Part shown: positions 54,702 through 63,100 of the stretch, in pieces | Numbering within the stretch: position 1 is the stretch's first letter | Layout: every line of letters begins with the position of its first letter | From: Aureimonas sp. SK2 | GTDB lineage: Bacteria > Pseudomonadota > Alphaproteobacteria > Rhizobiales > Rhizobiaceae | Direction: 5' to 3' | Assembly: GCF_029813115.1 (NCBI RefSeq) | Contig: NZ_JAPZDS010000014.1 | Span: 62,001-126,000 of the forward strand | DNA length: 64,000 nt | Notes under the pieces: model-generated | Told to the model about the DNA's origin: nothing | What the model saw: the letters and a program-made list of their open reading frames with translations, nothing else | Databases searched by the model: none | Position numbers and translations under genes: made by a program

Positions 54702-55892
54702 TCAGCGCTCGACCAGCTTCATGCGGCGGTTGAACCAGTTCATCAGGATCGAGACCGTCACGCTGATGCCGAGATAGACGGCCATCCAGATCACCACGAC
54801 CTCGATCGACTGGCCCGACTGGTTCAGCACCGTCGAGCCGACGGCGACGAGGTCGGGATAGCCGATGGCAAGGCCGAGCGACGAGTTCTTGATGAGGTTG
54901 AGATACTGCGAGGTGAGCGGCGGGATGATCACCCGGAACGCCTGCGGCACGATCACGAGCCGCAGCGCCTGCCCCCGCCGCAGGCCGAGCGCGGCCGCGG
55001 CCTCGTTCTGGCCCTTGGACACCGACAGGATGCCCGCGCGAACGATCTCGGCGATGAAGGCCGCCGTATAGACGGAGAGCGCCAGGAAGATCGCCAGGAA
55101 CTCGGGCCGGATCTGGAAGCCGCCGGAGAGGTTGAAGGTGCCGAGCGTCGGCACGTCCAGCGTCGCGGGGAAGCCGGACAGGGCGAAGACGACGAGGGGC
55201 AGGACCAGGATCAGCCCGAGTGCCGGCAGGACGAGGCCGGGGCGATGACCGGTGGCGCGCTGCCGGGCGGCGAAGAGGCGCGCCAGCACGACCGTCGCCA
55301 CGATGCCGAACAGGAAGGCCCAGAGCGTGAACGAGGCCGCCGGCTCGAAGATCGCCTTCGGCGTCTGCAGCCCGCGGTTGGAAATGTAGGAATCGAACGG
55401 CAGCTCGATCGCATTGCGCGGCAGCGGCAACACCGAGAGCACGCCGAAGTACCAGAAGAGGATGACGAGAAGCGTCGGGATGTTGCGGAACGTCTCGACA
55501 TAGACCGTGCACAGGCCGCGCACGAGGAAGTTGTGCGACAGGCGGCCGATGCCGATCAGGAAACCCAGGATCGTGGCGGCGACGATGCCCGTGCCTGCGA
55601 CGATCAGCGTGTTGGTGATGCCGACCAGGATAGCGCGGCCGTAGGGCGCGTTGTTGGTGTAGGCGATCGGCACCTGGGAGATGTCGAAGCCCGCGCGCGT
55701 ATCCAGGAAGCCGAAGCCGGACGCGATGTTGGCGCGCTGGAGGTTCTGCGCGGTGTTGCCGACGATCCACCAGACAAAGAAGGCCAAGGCGGCGACCAGC
55801 ACCACCTGGATGACGATGCTGCGCACCAGGGGGTTGGTGAAGACGGAGTCGCGCGTGGGTTCCCGAGGCGCGGTGTCGATGCTGGCCGTCAT
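54702..55892 (-). CDS. aapQ: General L-amino acid ABC transporter permease AapQ
   Basis: A 396-residue permease of normal AapQ length with about eight hydrophobic segments. The EAA loop is GILSVSKGQNEAAAALGLRRGQ, near the C-terminus, followed by VIVPQAFRVIIPPLTSQYLNL. The N-terminus has an extra membrane segment (IVLVAALAFFVWWIVGN) and RAGFDISQVPI as in rhizobial Aap proteins. It lies 10 bases before aapM and 80 bases after aapJ. Confidence 0.93.
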   Translation of the reverse strand: MTASIDTAPREPTRDSVFTNPLVRSIVIQVVLVAALAFFVWWIVGNTAQNLQRANIASGFGFLDTRAGFDISQVPIAYTNNAPYGRAILVGITNTLIVAGTGIVAATILGFLIGIGRLSHNFLVRGLCTVYVETFRNIPTLLVILFWYFGVLSVLPLPRNAIELPFDSYISNRGLQTPKAIFEPAASFTLWAFLFGIVATVVLARLFAARQRATGHRPGLVLPALGLILVLPLVVFALSGFPATLDVPTLGTFNLSGGFQIRPEFLAIFLALSVYTAAFIAEIVRAGILSVSKGQNEAAAALGLRRGQALRLVIVPQAFRVIIPPLTSQYLNLIKNSSLGLAIGYPDLVAVGSTVLNQSGQSIEVVVIWMAVYLGISVTVSILMNWFNRRMKLVER

Positions 55893-55972
55893 GAGGGTCC
55901 TTCGTCCTGGAGGGGTCGGACCCGCCGCCCCTTAAAGGGCGACGGGTCCAGAGGCCGATGGGAACGGACGGA

Positions 55973-56992
55973 TCAGCGGATCGGCGGGGCGTACTGGAGG
56001 CCGCCCTTGGTCCAGAGCGCGTTCTGACCGCGGGCGATGCCGAGCGGCGAGCCCGTGCCGACATTGCGCTCGAACAGTTCGCCGTAGTTGCCGACGGCCT
56101 TGATGATGTTGACCACGAAGTCGTTGGTCAGGCCGGCGTCGGCGCCGAACGTGCCCTCGACACCGAGAAGACGACGGATCTCGGGATTGGCCGAGTTCTT
56201 CATCTCCTCGACATTCGCCTGGGTGACGCCCAGCTCCTCGGCGTTCAGCAGCGCGAAGTGCGTCCACTTCACGACGTTGAACCACTGGTCGTCGCCCTGA
56301 CGGACGGCGGGGCCGAGCGGCTCCTTGGAGATGATCTCGGGCAGGACGACGTGGTCGTCCGGCGTGCCGAGTTCGAGGCGCGAGGCGTAGAGGCCCGACT
56401 GGTCGGTGGTGAGCACGTCGCAACGGCCGCTGTCATAGGCGGTGTTGACGTCCGACTGCGCCTCGATGACGACCGGATTGTACTGCATGTTGTTGGCGGC
56501 GAAGTAGTCGGCAAGGTTCAGCTCGGTGGTGGTGCCGCTCTGCACGCAGACCGTGGCGCCCGACAGCTGCAGCGCGGAGTTCACGTTGAGCTCCTTGCGG
56601 ACCATGAAGCCCTGGCCGTCGTAGTAGTTGATGCCCGCGAACTTGAGGCCGAGCGAGGTGTCGCGGCTCATCGTCCAGGTCGTGTTGCGGGCGAGGACGT
56701 CGACTTCGCTGTTCTGGAGCGCCGGGAAGCGCTGCACCGCCGAGAGCGGCGAGTAGACGACCTTGGACGGGTCGTTGAAGATCGCCGCGGCGATCGCCTT
56801 GCAGTAGTCGACGTCGAGGCCGGCCCACTGGCCCTGGTCGTTCTGGAAGCCGAAGCCGGGAAGGCCGGTGTTGACGCCGCAGCGGACCGAGCCGCGCGCC
56901 TTCGTGTCGTCGAGCGTCGCGGCGGAGGCATGGGTCGTGACGGCGCCGAACGCGGACAGGCAGAGCGCGGCGGTCAGTAGCTTCAGTTTCAT
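55973..56992 (-). CDS. aapJ: General L-amino acid-binding periplasmic protein AapJ
   Basis: A 339-residue type III solute-binding protein. The signal peptide (KLLTAALCLSAFGAVTTHASA) ends near residue 24. TLDDTKARGSVRCGVN, FSPLSA-like YSPLSAVQRFPALQNSEVDVL, GATVCVQSGTTTELNLADYF and ALLNAEELGVTQANV match rhizobial AapJ. The start is ATG 56992 with GAAGG eight bases upstream; the longer open frame runs into the intergenic region and metC. It is the first gene of aapJQMP. Confidence 0.94.
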   Translation of the reverse strand: MKLKLLTAALCLSAFGAVTTHASAATLDDTKARGSVRCGVNTGLPGFGFQNDQGQWAGLDVDYCKAIAAAIFNDPSKVVYSPLSAVQRFPALQNSEVDVLARNTTWTMSRDTSLGLKFAGINYYDGQGFMVRKELNVNSALQLSGATVCVQSGTTTELNLADYFAANNMQYNPVVIEAQSDVNTAYDSGRCDVLTTDQSGLYASRLELGTPDDHVVLPEIISKEPLGPAVRQGDDQWFNVVKWTHFALLNAEELGVTQANVEEMKNSANPEIRRLLGVEGTFGADAGLTNDFVVNIIKAVGNYGELFERNVGTGSPLGIARGQNALWTKGGLQYAPPIR

Positions 56993-57094
56993 CCGATTAC
57001 CTTCAAGTTCGCCCGGTTGCTGATATGAAGAGGGAATCCGGCGTTCCCTGCGAAACGTCCGATGCGAATTCCCGGCGAGGAGACCTCGGCGTGG

Positions 57095-57123
57095 ATCACA
57101 TGCCATCGGAATGGGCAGGTCAA
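57095..57123 (-). promoter_or_regulatory. Candidate promoter of the aap operon
   Basis: On the minus strand TTGACC (57123-57118) and TGTGAT (57100-57095) are 17 bases apart. The leader to aapJ would be about 95 bases. The -35 box is good and the -10 box weak. Confidence 0.4.
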
Positions 57124-57158
57124 GCGACTGACACTTTTTTCCAAGCTTCGCGTGGCAA

Positions 57159-58385
57159 ATGCTCGTGAACTGGGCACTTATTCCACAGGATGATCTGAAT
57201 TTGACACCGCGAGATCTCAAAAATCCGGCAGGTTTCCAGCCGCGCACGCAGCGACTGCAGGCTGGCCACGATTCCGACGCGTCGCAGGGATTCGTGAATC
57301 CGCCGCTCGTCCGGGGCTCCACGGTCCTGTTTCCCGACACGGGCACGATGCGCCGCCGCGCCCAGAAGTTCACCTACGGGCTGCGCGGGACGCCGACGCT
57401 CGCGGCGTTGGAAGAGGCGATCGACGTCTGGGAGGGCTCGCACGGAACGGTTCTCGTCCCTTCCGGGCTGGCAGCCGTCTCGCTGCCGCTCCTCGCCTTC
57501 CTCGGCAGCGGCGACCATTGCCTCGTCGTGGACAGCGTCTACGGGCCGACGCGCCTCTTCTGCGACACGATGCTGAAGCGCATGGGCGTCGAGACCGAGT
57601 ATTTCGACCCCGCGATCGGTGCCGGACTGCGGGACCTGATGCGTCCGAACACGCGCGTCGTCTTTCTGGAAGCGCCAGGCTCCAACACGTTCGAGATGCT
57701 GGACGTCGCCGAGGCGGCGGGCATCGCGCGGGCCGGCGGCGCGGTCAGCATGCTCGACAACACCTGGGCGACGCCGCTCCATTTCCGCCCGCTGGAGCAC
57801 GGGGTCGACCTTTCGATCCATGCGCTGACCAAGTATCCCGGCGGCCATTCCGACCTCCTGATGGGCAGCGTCTCGGCGACGCGCGAGACCTTCGCGCGGC
57901 TGCGCGACGCGCAGATGCAGCTCGGCATCAACGTCTCGGCGGAGGACGCCTATCTCGTCTTCCGAGGCCTGAAGACGATGGACCTGCGCATCGCCGCCCA
58001 CGAGACGGCGGCACTGAGCCTCGCGCTTTGGCTGGAGACCCGGCCGGAGGTCGCGCGCGTTCTCCATCCCGCCCTTCCCTCCTTTCCGGGCCACGGGCTC
58101 TGGAAGCGCCAGTTCAGCGGCTCGACGGGCCTCTTCAGCTTCGTGCTGAACGGCGGCGGACGGGCGGAGGCCTCGGCCTTCCTCGATGCGCTCGAGATCT
58201 TCGGGCTCGGCTATTCCTGGGGCGGGTTCGAGAGCCTAGCCCTGGAAGTCGACCTGTCGGACCGCCGGGTCGCCACGGCCCCGACGGAAGGGCCGGTAAT
58301 CCGCCTCCAGATCGGACTGGAGGACGTCGCCGATCTCCAGGCCGACCTCGAAGCCGGGTTCGCCGCGATCCACGCGCTGCGCTGA
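57159..58385 (+). CDS. metC: Cystathionine beta-lyase
   Basis: A 408-residue PLP enzyme of the Cys/Met metabolism group, which cleaves cystathionine to homocysteine, pyruvate and ammonia in methionine synthesis. The PLP Lys lies in [18 protein letters not shown], and [31 protein letters not shown] and [14 protein letters not shown] are the binding blocks typical of the rhizobial enzyme. The start is ATG 57159; TTG 57201 ([10 protein letters not shown]) would give a shorter, more family-like N-terminus. It is divergent from aapJ with an intergenic gap of about 170 bases. Confidence 0.9.
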   Translation: MLVNWALIPQDDLNLTPRDLKNPAGFQPRTQRLQAGHDSDASQGFVNPPLVRGSTVLFPDTGTMRRRAQKFTYGLRGTPTLAALEEAIDVWEGSHGTVLVPSGLAAVSLPLLAFLGSGDHCLVVDSVYGPTRLFCDTMLKRMGVETEYFDPAIGAGLRDLMRPNTRVVFLEAPGSNTFEMLDVAEAAGIARAGGAVSMLDNTWATPLHFRPLEHGVDLSIHALTKYPGGHSDLLMGSVSATRETFARLRDAQMQLGINVSAEDAYLVFRGLKTMDLRIAAHETAALSLALWLETRPEVARVLHPALPSFPGHGLWKRQFSGSTGLFSFVLNGGGRAEASAFLDALEIFGLGYSWGGFESLALEVDLSDRRVATAPTEGPVIRLQIGLEDVADLQADLEAGFAAIHALR

Positions 58386-58472
58386 TCGCCTCCCTCCGGC
58401 GCTCGCCGTTTCGTGATCGCGAAATCGGCCGGGGCGCCGGATGGAACGAGCGGGCCGTCCGTATATCGGGGT

Positions 58473-59015
58473 ATGCGGGACACGCCCAAGACACCTGATC
58501 TCTTCGCACAGCTCGCGCCTCTGCGGCGCTACGCGTTGTCGCTGACGCGCGATCGCGGCGACGCGGAGGATCTCGTCCACGACGCGCTCGTGAAGGCGAT
58601 GGAAGGCGAGCGCACGTTCCGGCCCGGCCGCGACGCGCGGGCTTGGCTCTTTTCCATCCTGCACAACACCTTCGTCGACCGCCGCCGCCGCCAGGCGACG
58701 CGTGCCGGCGTCGAGGCTCCGCAGGCGGACGGCCTGGACGTCGCCCTGCCGGCCTCTCAGGACATGGCGCTGCGGCTGCAGGACGTGCGCCGCGCCTTCC
58801 TGTCGCTGCCCGAGGAGCAGCGGGCGGCGCTGCATCTCGTGGCGATCGAAGGGCTTCCCTACGAGGACGCCGCCGCGGCGCTCGGCATTCCCGTCGGCAC
58901 GCTGGTGTCGCGCGTGTCGCGCGCCCGTGCCCAACTTCGCGCGATGGACGGGGACGAGGGCACCAACGTGGTGCGCTTCAGGGCTCGCGGAGGCTCCGAT
59001 GACGCGTCATCCTGA
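58473..59015 (+). CDS. ECF-type RNA polymerase sigma factor
   Basis: A 180-residue sigma-70 family protein. Region 2 (about residues 12-75: YALSLTRDRGDAEDLVHDALVKA and RAWLFSILHNTFVDRRRR) and region 4 (about 110-160: LSLPEEQRAALHLVAIEGLPYEDAAAAL, VGTLVSRVSRARAQLRAM) are complete. ATG 58473 is used; a longer frame from 58413 runs through the probable promoter. Its last 17 bases overlap the anti-sigma gene, the usual pairing. The inducing signal is unknown. Confidence 0.9.
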   Translation: MRDTPKTPDLFAQLAPLRRYALSLTRDRGDAEDLVHDALVKAMEGERTFRPGRDARAWLFSILHNTFVDRRRRQATRAGVEAPQADGLDVALPASQDMALRLQDVRRAFLSLPEEQRAALHLVAIEGLPYEDAAAALGIPVGTLVSRVSRARAQLRAMDGDEGTNVVRFRARGGSDDASS

Positions 59016-59775
59016 TCCGATCACCGAGCTCGACCTGTCGGCCTATGTCGACGGGCAGTTGCCCGACGAGCGCCGGCTGGCGGTGGAAAGCTTTCTTGCG
59101 GACCATCCGGCCGAGGCGGCGCGGGTGATGGCCGACCTGCGGACGACCACGGAGCTGCGCCTCGCCCTGCCGGAGCCGCAGGGGGGCTCGAGCATGCGCG
59201 TGTCCAACGCCGCGCGACGGCTCCAGGCCGCCCGCATGCGCCGACGCGTGCTGCCGCGGCTCGGCCGAGTGGCGGCGCTCGGTCTCCTGATCGCCTTCGG
59301 CTGGGCCGCGCATTCGCAGTTCGGGCCGCTCGGCGTGCGTGAGAGCGTCGCCTCCGTGCAGCCGCCTCCCTACGTGGACGACGCGTTGCGTGCCCATCTC
59401 ACCAGCCAGCTCCGGGCCGGCATGTCGTCGCAGCCCGAGACGGGCCGCTTCGATCCGGCCGAGATTCTGTCGGCGACCGCCATCCGCCTGCCGACCCTTC
59501 CGGACGCGTGGACGGTGGGCGACGTGCAGGTCTTTCCCTCCACCTTCGGTCCCAGCGTCGAGATGACGCTCAAGACCGAAGAGGGCGACACGCTGTCGCT
59601 CTATGCGGTGCGGCCGGGCGGCTTCGACGTCGCCGAAGCCCGCATCGCCGGCGGCGGCGAGGCCGACACGGCCTACTGGCAGATCGGCGAGGTGGCCTAT
59701 GCGCTGGTCTCGTCCGGCGCGGACCGCACGCGGCTCGGCCAATGGGCGGGACGCCTGTCGCGCACCCTCTACTGA
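58999..59775 (+). CDS. Membrane-anchored anti-sigma factor
   Basis: A 258-residue protein. The N-terminal anti-sigma domain (about residues 8-60: ITELDLSAYVDGQLPDERRL) lacks the H-x3-C-x2-C zinc motif. One transmembrane helix is near residues 92-112 (VAALGLLIAFGWAAHSQF), and the rest is a periplasmic sensor domain (VDDALRAHLTSQLRAG, DVQVFPSTFGPSVEMTL). It would hold the overlapping sigma factor inactive until envelope stress. It overlaps that gene by 17 bases and ends 23 bases before the BI-1 gene. Confidence 0.85.
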   Translation: MTRHPDPITELDLSAYVDGQLPDERRLAVESFLADHPAEAARVMADLRTTTELRLALPEPQGGSSMRVSNAARRLQAARMRRRVLPRLGRVAALGLLIAFGWAAHSQFGPLGVRESVASVQPPPYVDDALRAHLTSQLRAGMSSQPETGRFDPAEILSATAIRLPTLPDAWTVGDVQVFPSTFGPSVEMTLKTEEGDTLSLYAVRPGGFDVAEARIAGGGEADTAYWQIGEVAYALVSSGADRTRLGQWAGRLSRTLY

Positions 59776-59798
59776 CCCTTTTCCAACGGAGAAACACC

Positions 59799-60521
59799 AT
59801 GAACACGCCCTTCCGGGGGTTCGGCGTCCGCGACACAGGCGCCTACCAGTCCCAGGCGCTCTTCGACGAGGGCCTGCGCCAGCACATGCTGCGCGTCTTC
59901 AACTACATGGGCCTCGGCCTCGTGCTCACCGGCCTCGTGGCCTTCGCCGTGGGCAACACGCCGGCGCTCTACGTGCCGATCTTCCAGACGCCGCTGAAGT
60001 GGGTGGTGATGCTGGCGCCGCTGGCCTTCGTCCTGTTCTTCTCGTTCCGGATCCACGCCATCTCGGCAGGCACGGCGCAGGCCCTGTTCTGGGCGTTCTG
60101 CGCGGTGATGGGCCTGTCGCTCTCGTCGATCTTCCTGGTCTTCACGGGCGCGAGCATCGCCAACACGTTCTTCATCGCCGCCGCCATGTTCGGCGCGACC
60201 AGCCTCTACGGCTACACGACCAAGCGCGACCTGACGCAGTTCGGCTCGCTCCTGATCATGGGCCTGATCGGCGTGATCATCGCGAGCATCGTCAACATCT
60301 TCGTCGGCTCGTCAGCGCTCCAGTTCGCGATCTCGGTGATCGGCATCATCGTGTTCGTCGGCCTGACCGCTTGGGACACGCAGACGATCAAGGAGCAGTA
60401 TTCCGAGAACCACGGCTCGGAGTCGCTGCAGAAGATGGCCGTCTTCGGTGCGCTCTCGCTGTTCCTGAACTTCGTCAACATCTTCCAGCTTCTGCTGAAC
60501 TTCACGGGCGAGCGCGAGTAA
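59799..60521 (+). CDS. Bax inhibitor-1 (BI-1/YccA) family membrane protein
   Basis: A 240-residue protein with seven hydrophobic segments (AQALFWAFCAVMGLSLSSIFLV, SLLIMGLIGVIIASIVNIFVG, LQFAISVIGIIVFVGLTAWDTQTIK given here in part). The C-terminal pattern GLTAWDTQTIKEQY is the family's conserved Asp region. Members are pH-sensitive calcium leak channels or modulators of membrane proteases. ATG 59799 follows GGAGAAACACC. It is 23 bases after the anti-sigma gene and probably in its transcript. Confidence 0.92.
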   Translation: MNTPFRGFGVRDTGAYQSQALFDEGLRQHMLRVFNYMGLGLVLTGLVAFAVGNTPALYVPIFQTPLKWVVMLAPLAFVLFFSFRIHAISAGTAQALFWAFCAVMGLSLSSIFLVFTGASIANTFFIAAAMFGATSLYGYTTKRDLTQFGSLLIMGLIGVIIASIVNIFVGSSALQFAISVIGIIVFVGLTAWDTQTIKEQYSENHGSESLQKMAVFGALSLFLNFVNIFQLLLNFTGERE

Positions 60522-60576
60522 CCGGCGCCGACGCGCCGATCGCCCTTGCCCCTTCGTGACAACGAGGAACCGACCC

Positions 60577-61218
60577 ATGGACAACAACGACCGTCAGGCG
60601 ATCGAAGGCCTGTTCTCGAAGCTCGGCACGCTGGAGCGCGACATGCCGCAGCGCGACGCGGAAGCCGAGCGCTTCATAGCGGAGCAGGTGAGCCGCCAGC
60701 CCGGCGCGCCCTACTACATGGCCCAGACCATCGTGATGCAGCAGATGGCGCTGGAGAACCAGCAGCGCGAGATGGAGGCCCTGCGCGCGCAGGCGGACAG
60801 CGGACGCTATGCGTCTTCCCAAGGTGGGGGCGGCTTCCTGTCGCGCATGTTCGGCGGCGGCGAGCCGCAACGCGCCGCGCCTGCGGCCGCGCCGCGCGGC
60901 ATGGGTGCACCGGGAGCGGCGGCCGGCCCTTGGGGCGCGCAGGGCCGCGTCGGCATGCCCGGCGGCCAGCCCGGCATGGCGGGTCAGCCGGGCATGATGG
61001 GCGGACGCGGCGGCGGCGGGTTCCTCGCGGGCGCGGCGCAGACCGCGATGGGCGTCGCCGGCGGCGTGCTCCTCGGCAACGCCATCGCCGGCATGTTCGA
61101 CGGTGGCGAAGCGCAGGCGGCCGAAGCGGGAGCGCCCGCGGAGGAGCCGGCGATGGAGCAGACAGCGGACGAGGGCGGCTTCTTCGACGACGGCGGCGGC
61201 TTCGACGAGGAAATCTGA
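60577..61218 (+). CDS. DUF2076 family protein
   Basis: A 213-residue protein. The N-terminal coiled-coil-like part (about residues 5-75: LFSKLGTLERDMPQRDAEAERFI and MAQTIVMQQMALENQQREME) defines DUF2076. A Gly/Pro/Met-rich middle (GMPGGQPGMAGQPG) and an acidic tail follow, with a hydrophobic patch (FLAGAAQTAMGVAGGVLLGN) that may anchor it to the membrane. The function is unknown; it was once described as a putative ligand-binding sensor. It follows BI-1 by 55 bases and is closed by a terminator. Confidence 0.85.
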   Translation: MDNNDRQAIEGLFSKLGTLERDMPQRDAEAERFIAEQVSRQPGAPYYMAQTIVMQQMALENQQREMEALRAQADSGRYASSQGGGGFLSRMFGGGEPQRAAPAAAPRGMGAPGAAAGPWGAQGRVGMPGGQPGMAGQPGMMGGRGGGGFLAGAAQTAMGVAGGVLLGNAIAGMFDGGEAQAAEAGAPAEEPAMEQTADEGGFFDDGGGFDEEI

Positions 61219-61253
61219 CGTTCCGCGTAAACCGTGTGAAACATTTACGATTT

Positions 61254-61285
61254 CGAGGCGCCACCTGTCGTAGGGTGGCGCCTCG
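61254..61285 (+). terminator. Rho-independent terminator after the sigma/BI-1/DUF2076 unit
   Basis: CGAGGCGCCACC (61254-61265) pairs with GGTGGCGCCTCG (61274-61285) in a perfect 12-bp stem with an 8-base loop. ATCTTTTATA follows, giving a short U-rich end. Confidence 0.82.
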
Positions 61286-61357
61286 TCATCTTTTATACAC
61301 GCCGCGCCCGCATGGTCGGGCAGCACTCGACCGGCACTCGCGAATGGCAGGCATGTG

Positions 61358-62023
61358 ATGGAGGCTTATCTCTCCCAACTGGGCGAACTGATCCAGGCCA
61401 ACCCGGGATGGGCGGCCTTGATCGTCGCGCTCATCTGCCTGGGCGAGTCGCTGGTCCTCGTCGGTCTCGTCATTCCGGCGACGGCGGTCATGCTCCTGAT
61501 CGGCGGCCTGATGGGAACCGGCGTGATCGACCCGGTGGCGACCTTGATCGCCGCCGCCATCGGCGCCATCGTCGGCGACATCATCTCCTATTTCCTCGGC
61601 CGTTGGCTCGGCCCCGGCATCGTCCATCGCCCGCCGCTGCGGCGCTACCGCCACGCCGTCGCCAAGACGCGCCTTTTCTTCCGCCGCTACGGGTTTTGGG
61701 CGGTCTTCATCGGCCGGTTCCTCGGCCCGATCCGCTCTACCGTGCCGCTGGTGGCCGGCATGATGGCGATGGACCAGAAGCGCTTCCAGATCGCCAACGT
61801 TCTCTCCGCCGTGGTCTGGGCGCCGGCCATGTTCGCGCCGGGCTGGCTCGGCATGAAGGGCGCGCAGGGCGTCACGCACATGTCCGGCACCGACGGGCTC
61901 CTGATCCTGGCGGCGATCCTTGGGGTGACCGCAATCGCCACCGTGATCGGCGGCCGGCATTTCAGCCGCGACCGGCGCGCGCGGCGCGGGACGCACCGAG
62001 GCACGCTGCGCAGCCCGAGCTGA
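61358..62023 (+). CDS. DedA family membrane protein
   Basis: A 221-residue protein with about five hydrophobic segments. ESLVLVGLVIPATAVMLLIGGL, GDIISYFLGRWLG and the motif FIGRFLGPIRSTVPLVAGM are diagnostic of DedA/SNARE-assoc proteins, which flip lipids such as undecaprenyl phosphate or phosphatidylethanolamine. The start is ATG 61358; GTG 61355 lies one codon earlier. The Gfo/Idh/MocA gene follows 6 bases later. Confidence 0.92.
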   Translation: MEAYLSQLGELIQANPGWAALIVALICLGESLVLVGLVIPATAVMLLIGGLMGTGVIDPVATLIAAAIGAIVGDIISYFLGRWLGPGIVHRPPLRRYRHAVAKTRLFFRRYGFWAVFIGRFLGPIRSTVPLVAGMMAMDQKRFQIANVLSAVVWAPAMFAPGWLGMKGAQGVTHMSGTDGLLILAAILGVTAIATVIGGRHFSRDRRARRGTHRGTLRSPS

Positions 62024-62029
62024 CCGGAC

Positions 62030-63100
62030 ATGGATCCGGCGGGCGCCGTGAACTGGGCCGTGATCGGAACCGGCGCGATCGCGCACCGCTTCTGCTCGGA
62101 TATCCGCTATTCCCGGCAGGGCCGCATCAAGGCCGTCGCCTCGCGCGATCCGGCCCGCGCCCGCGCCTTCGCGGCCGGGCTCGGCGTCGGCGTGACGGGC
62201 GATGCGCTGGACGCCGTGCTGGCGGACCCGGCGGTTCACGCGGTCTACGTCGCCAGCCCGACCGCGCAGCACCGCGACCATGCGCTGGCCGCCATCGCCG
62301 CCGGCAAGGCGGTCCTGGTGGAAAAGCCGCTGGCCGCATCCGCCGCCGAGGCGGAGGAGATCGCGGAGGCCGCGGCGTGCGCCGGGGTTCTTTGCATGGA
62401 AGCCCTGTGGATGCGCTTCACGCCGGGCGTGCGGGCCGCCAAGCGGCTCGTGGACGCGGGGCGGATCGGCCCCTTGCGCGGGCTCGACGCCCATCTGTCC
62501 TATCCCAATGCCTTCGATCCGCGAAGCCGACTGTTCGATCCGGCGCAGGGCGGCGGGGCGCATCTCGACCTCGGCGTCTATCCGCTCTCGCTCGCCTTTC
62601 ATCTCCTCGGCACGCCGGGCGAGGTCTCGCATGGCGTGGTGCGGGCGCCGAACGGCGTGCCCATGGCGGGCGGCTTGGTGTTGACCTACCGGGAAGCGGT
62701 CGCGACGCTCGGTTTTGGGTTTCTGGCCGAGGGACGGAACGACGCGGTGGTGACGGGAGCATCCGGCCGCCTTGGGCTCCAGGCGCCCTTCCTCTGCCCC
62801 CCGTCCCTCTCGATCCGAACGGCGTCGCCCGCCGTTCGGCCGGATGCCGAAAGCGCACCTCCCTTGCCCGCCGTCCGACATGGGCTACGCGGCGCCCTTC
62901 CCGCCTTGAAGGCGCTGACGCGGCCGCTGCGCGAGCGCCGGGTTCCGACGCTCTACGAAGGGACCGGTCTGCAGTATCAGGTGGATCATTTCGCCGAGCT
63001 GCTCGCGGCCGGCGAGACGGACAGCCCGGTCATGCCAATGCGCCAGTCGATCGAGGTGCTGCGGGTCCTCGACCGCTTCGCCCTCAGCGATCGACCGTGA
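62030..63100 (+). CDS. Gfo/Idh/MocA family oxidoreductase
   Basis: A 356-residue dehydrogenase. VNWAVIGTGAIAHRFCSDI is the Rossmann start, LVEKPLAASAAEA has the EKP Lys, and the substrate domain has GGGAHLDLGVYPLSLAFHLLG with a likely catalytic His region. Relatives include trans-1,2-dihydrobenzene-1,2-diol and glucose-fructose dehydrogenases; substrate is unclear. It follows DedA by 6 bases and its last 17 bases overlap the convergent RgpF-like gene. Confidence 0.88.
   Translation: MDPAGAVNWAVIGTGAIAHRFCSDIRYSRQGRIKAVASRDPARARAFAAGLGVGVTGDALDAVLADPAVHAVYVASPTAQHRDHALAAIAAGKAVLVEKPLAASAAEAEEIAEAAACAGVLCMEALWMRFTPGVRAAKRLVDAGRIGPLRGLDAHLSYPNAFDPRSRLFDPAQGGGAHLDLGVYPLSLAFHLLGTPGEVSHGVVRAPNGVPMAGGLVLTYREAVATLGFGFLAEGRNDAVVTGASGRLGLQAPFLCPPSLSIRTASPAVRPDAESAPPLPAVRHGLRGALPALKALTRPLRERRVPTLYEGTGLQYQVDHFAELLAAGETDSPVMPMRQSIEVLRVLDRFALSDRP

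Noticed and set aside
56993-57158. Possible SAM riboswitch before metC
   Set aside because: The conserved core of the alphaproteobacterial SAM-II or other SAM riboswitches was not found in the short aapJ-metC gap.
58443-58470. GGAAC motif upstream of the ECF sigma gene, as a possible autoregulatory or EcfG promoter
   Set aside because: No CGTT-type -10 element lies 16-17 bases downstream, so the match is too weak to call a promoter.
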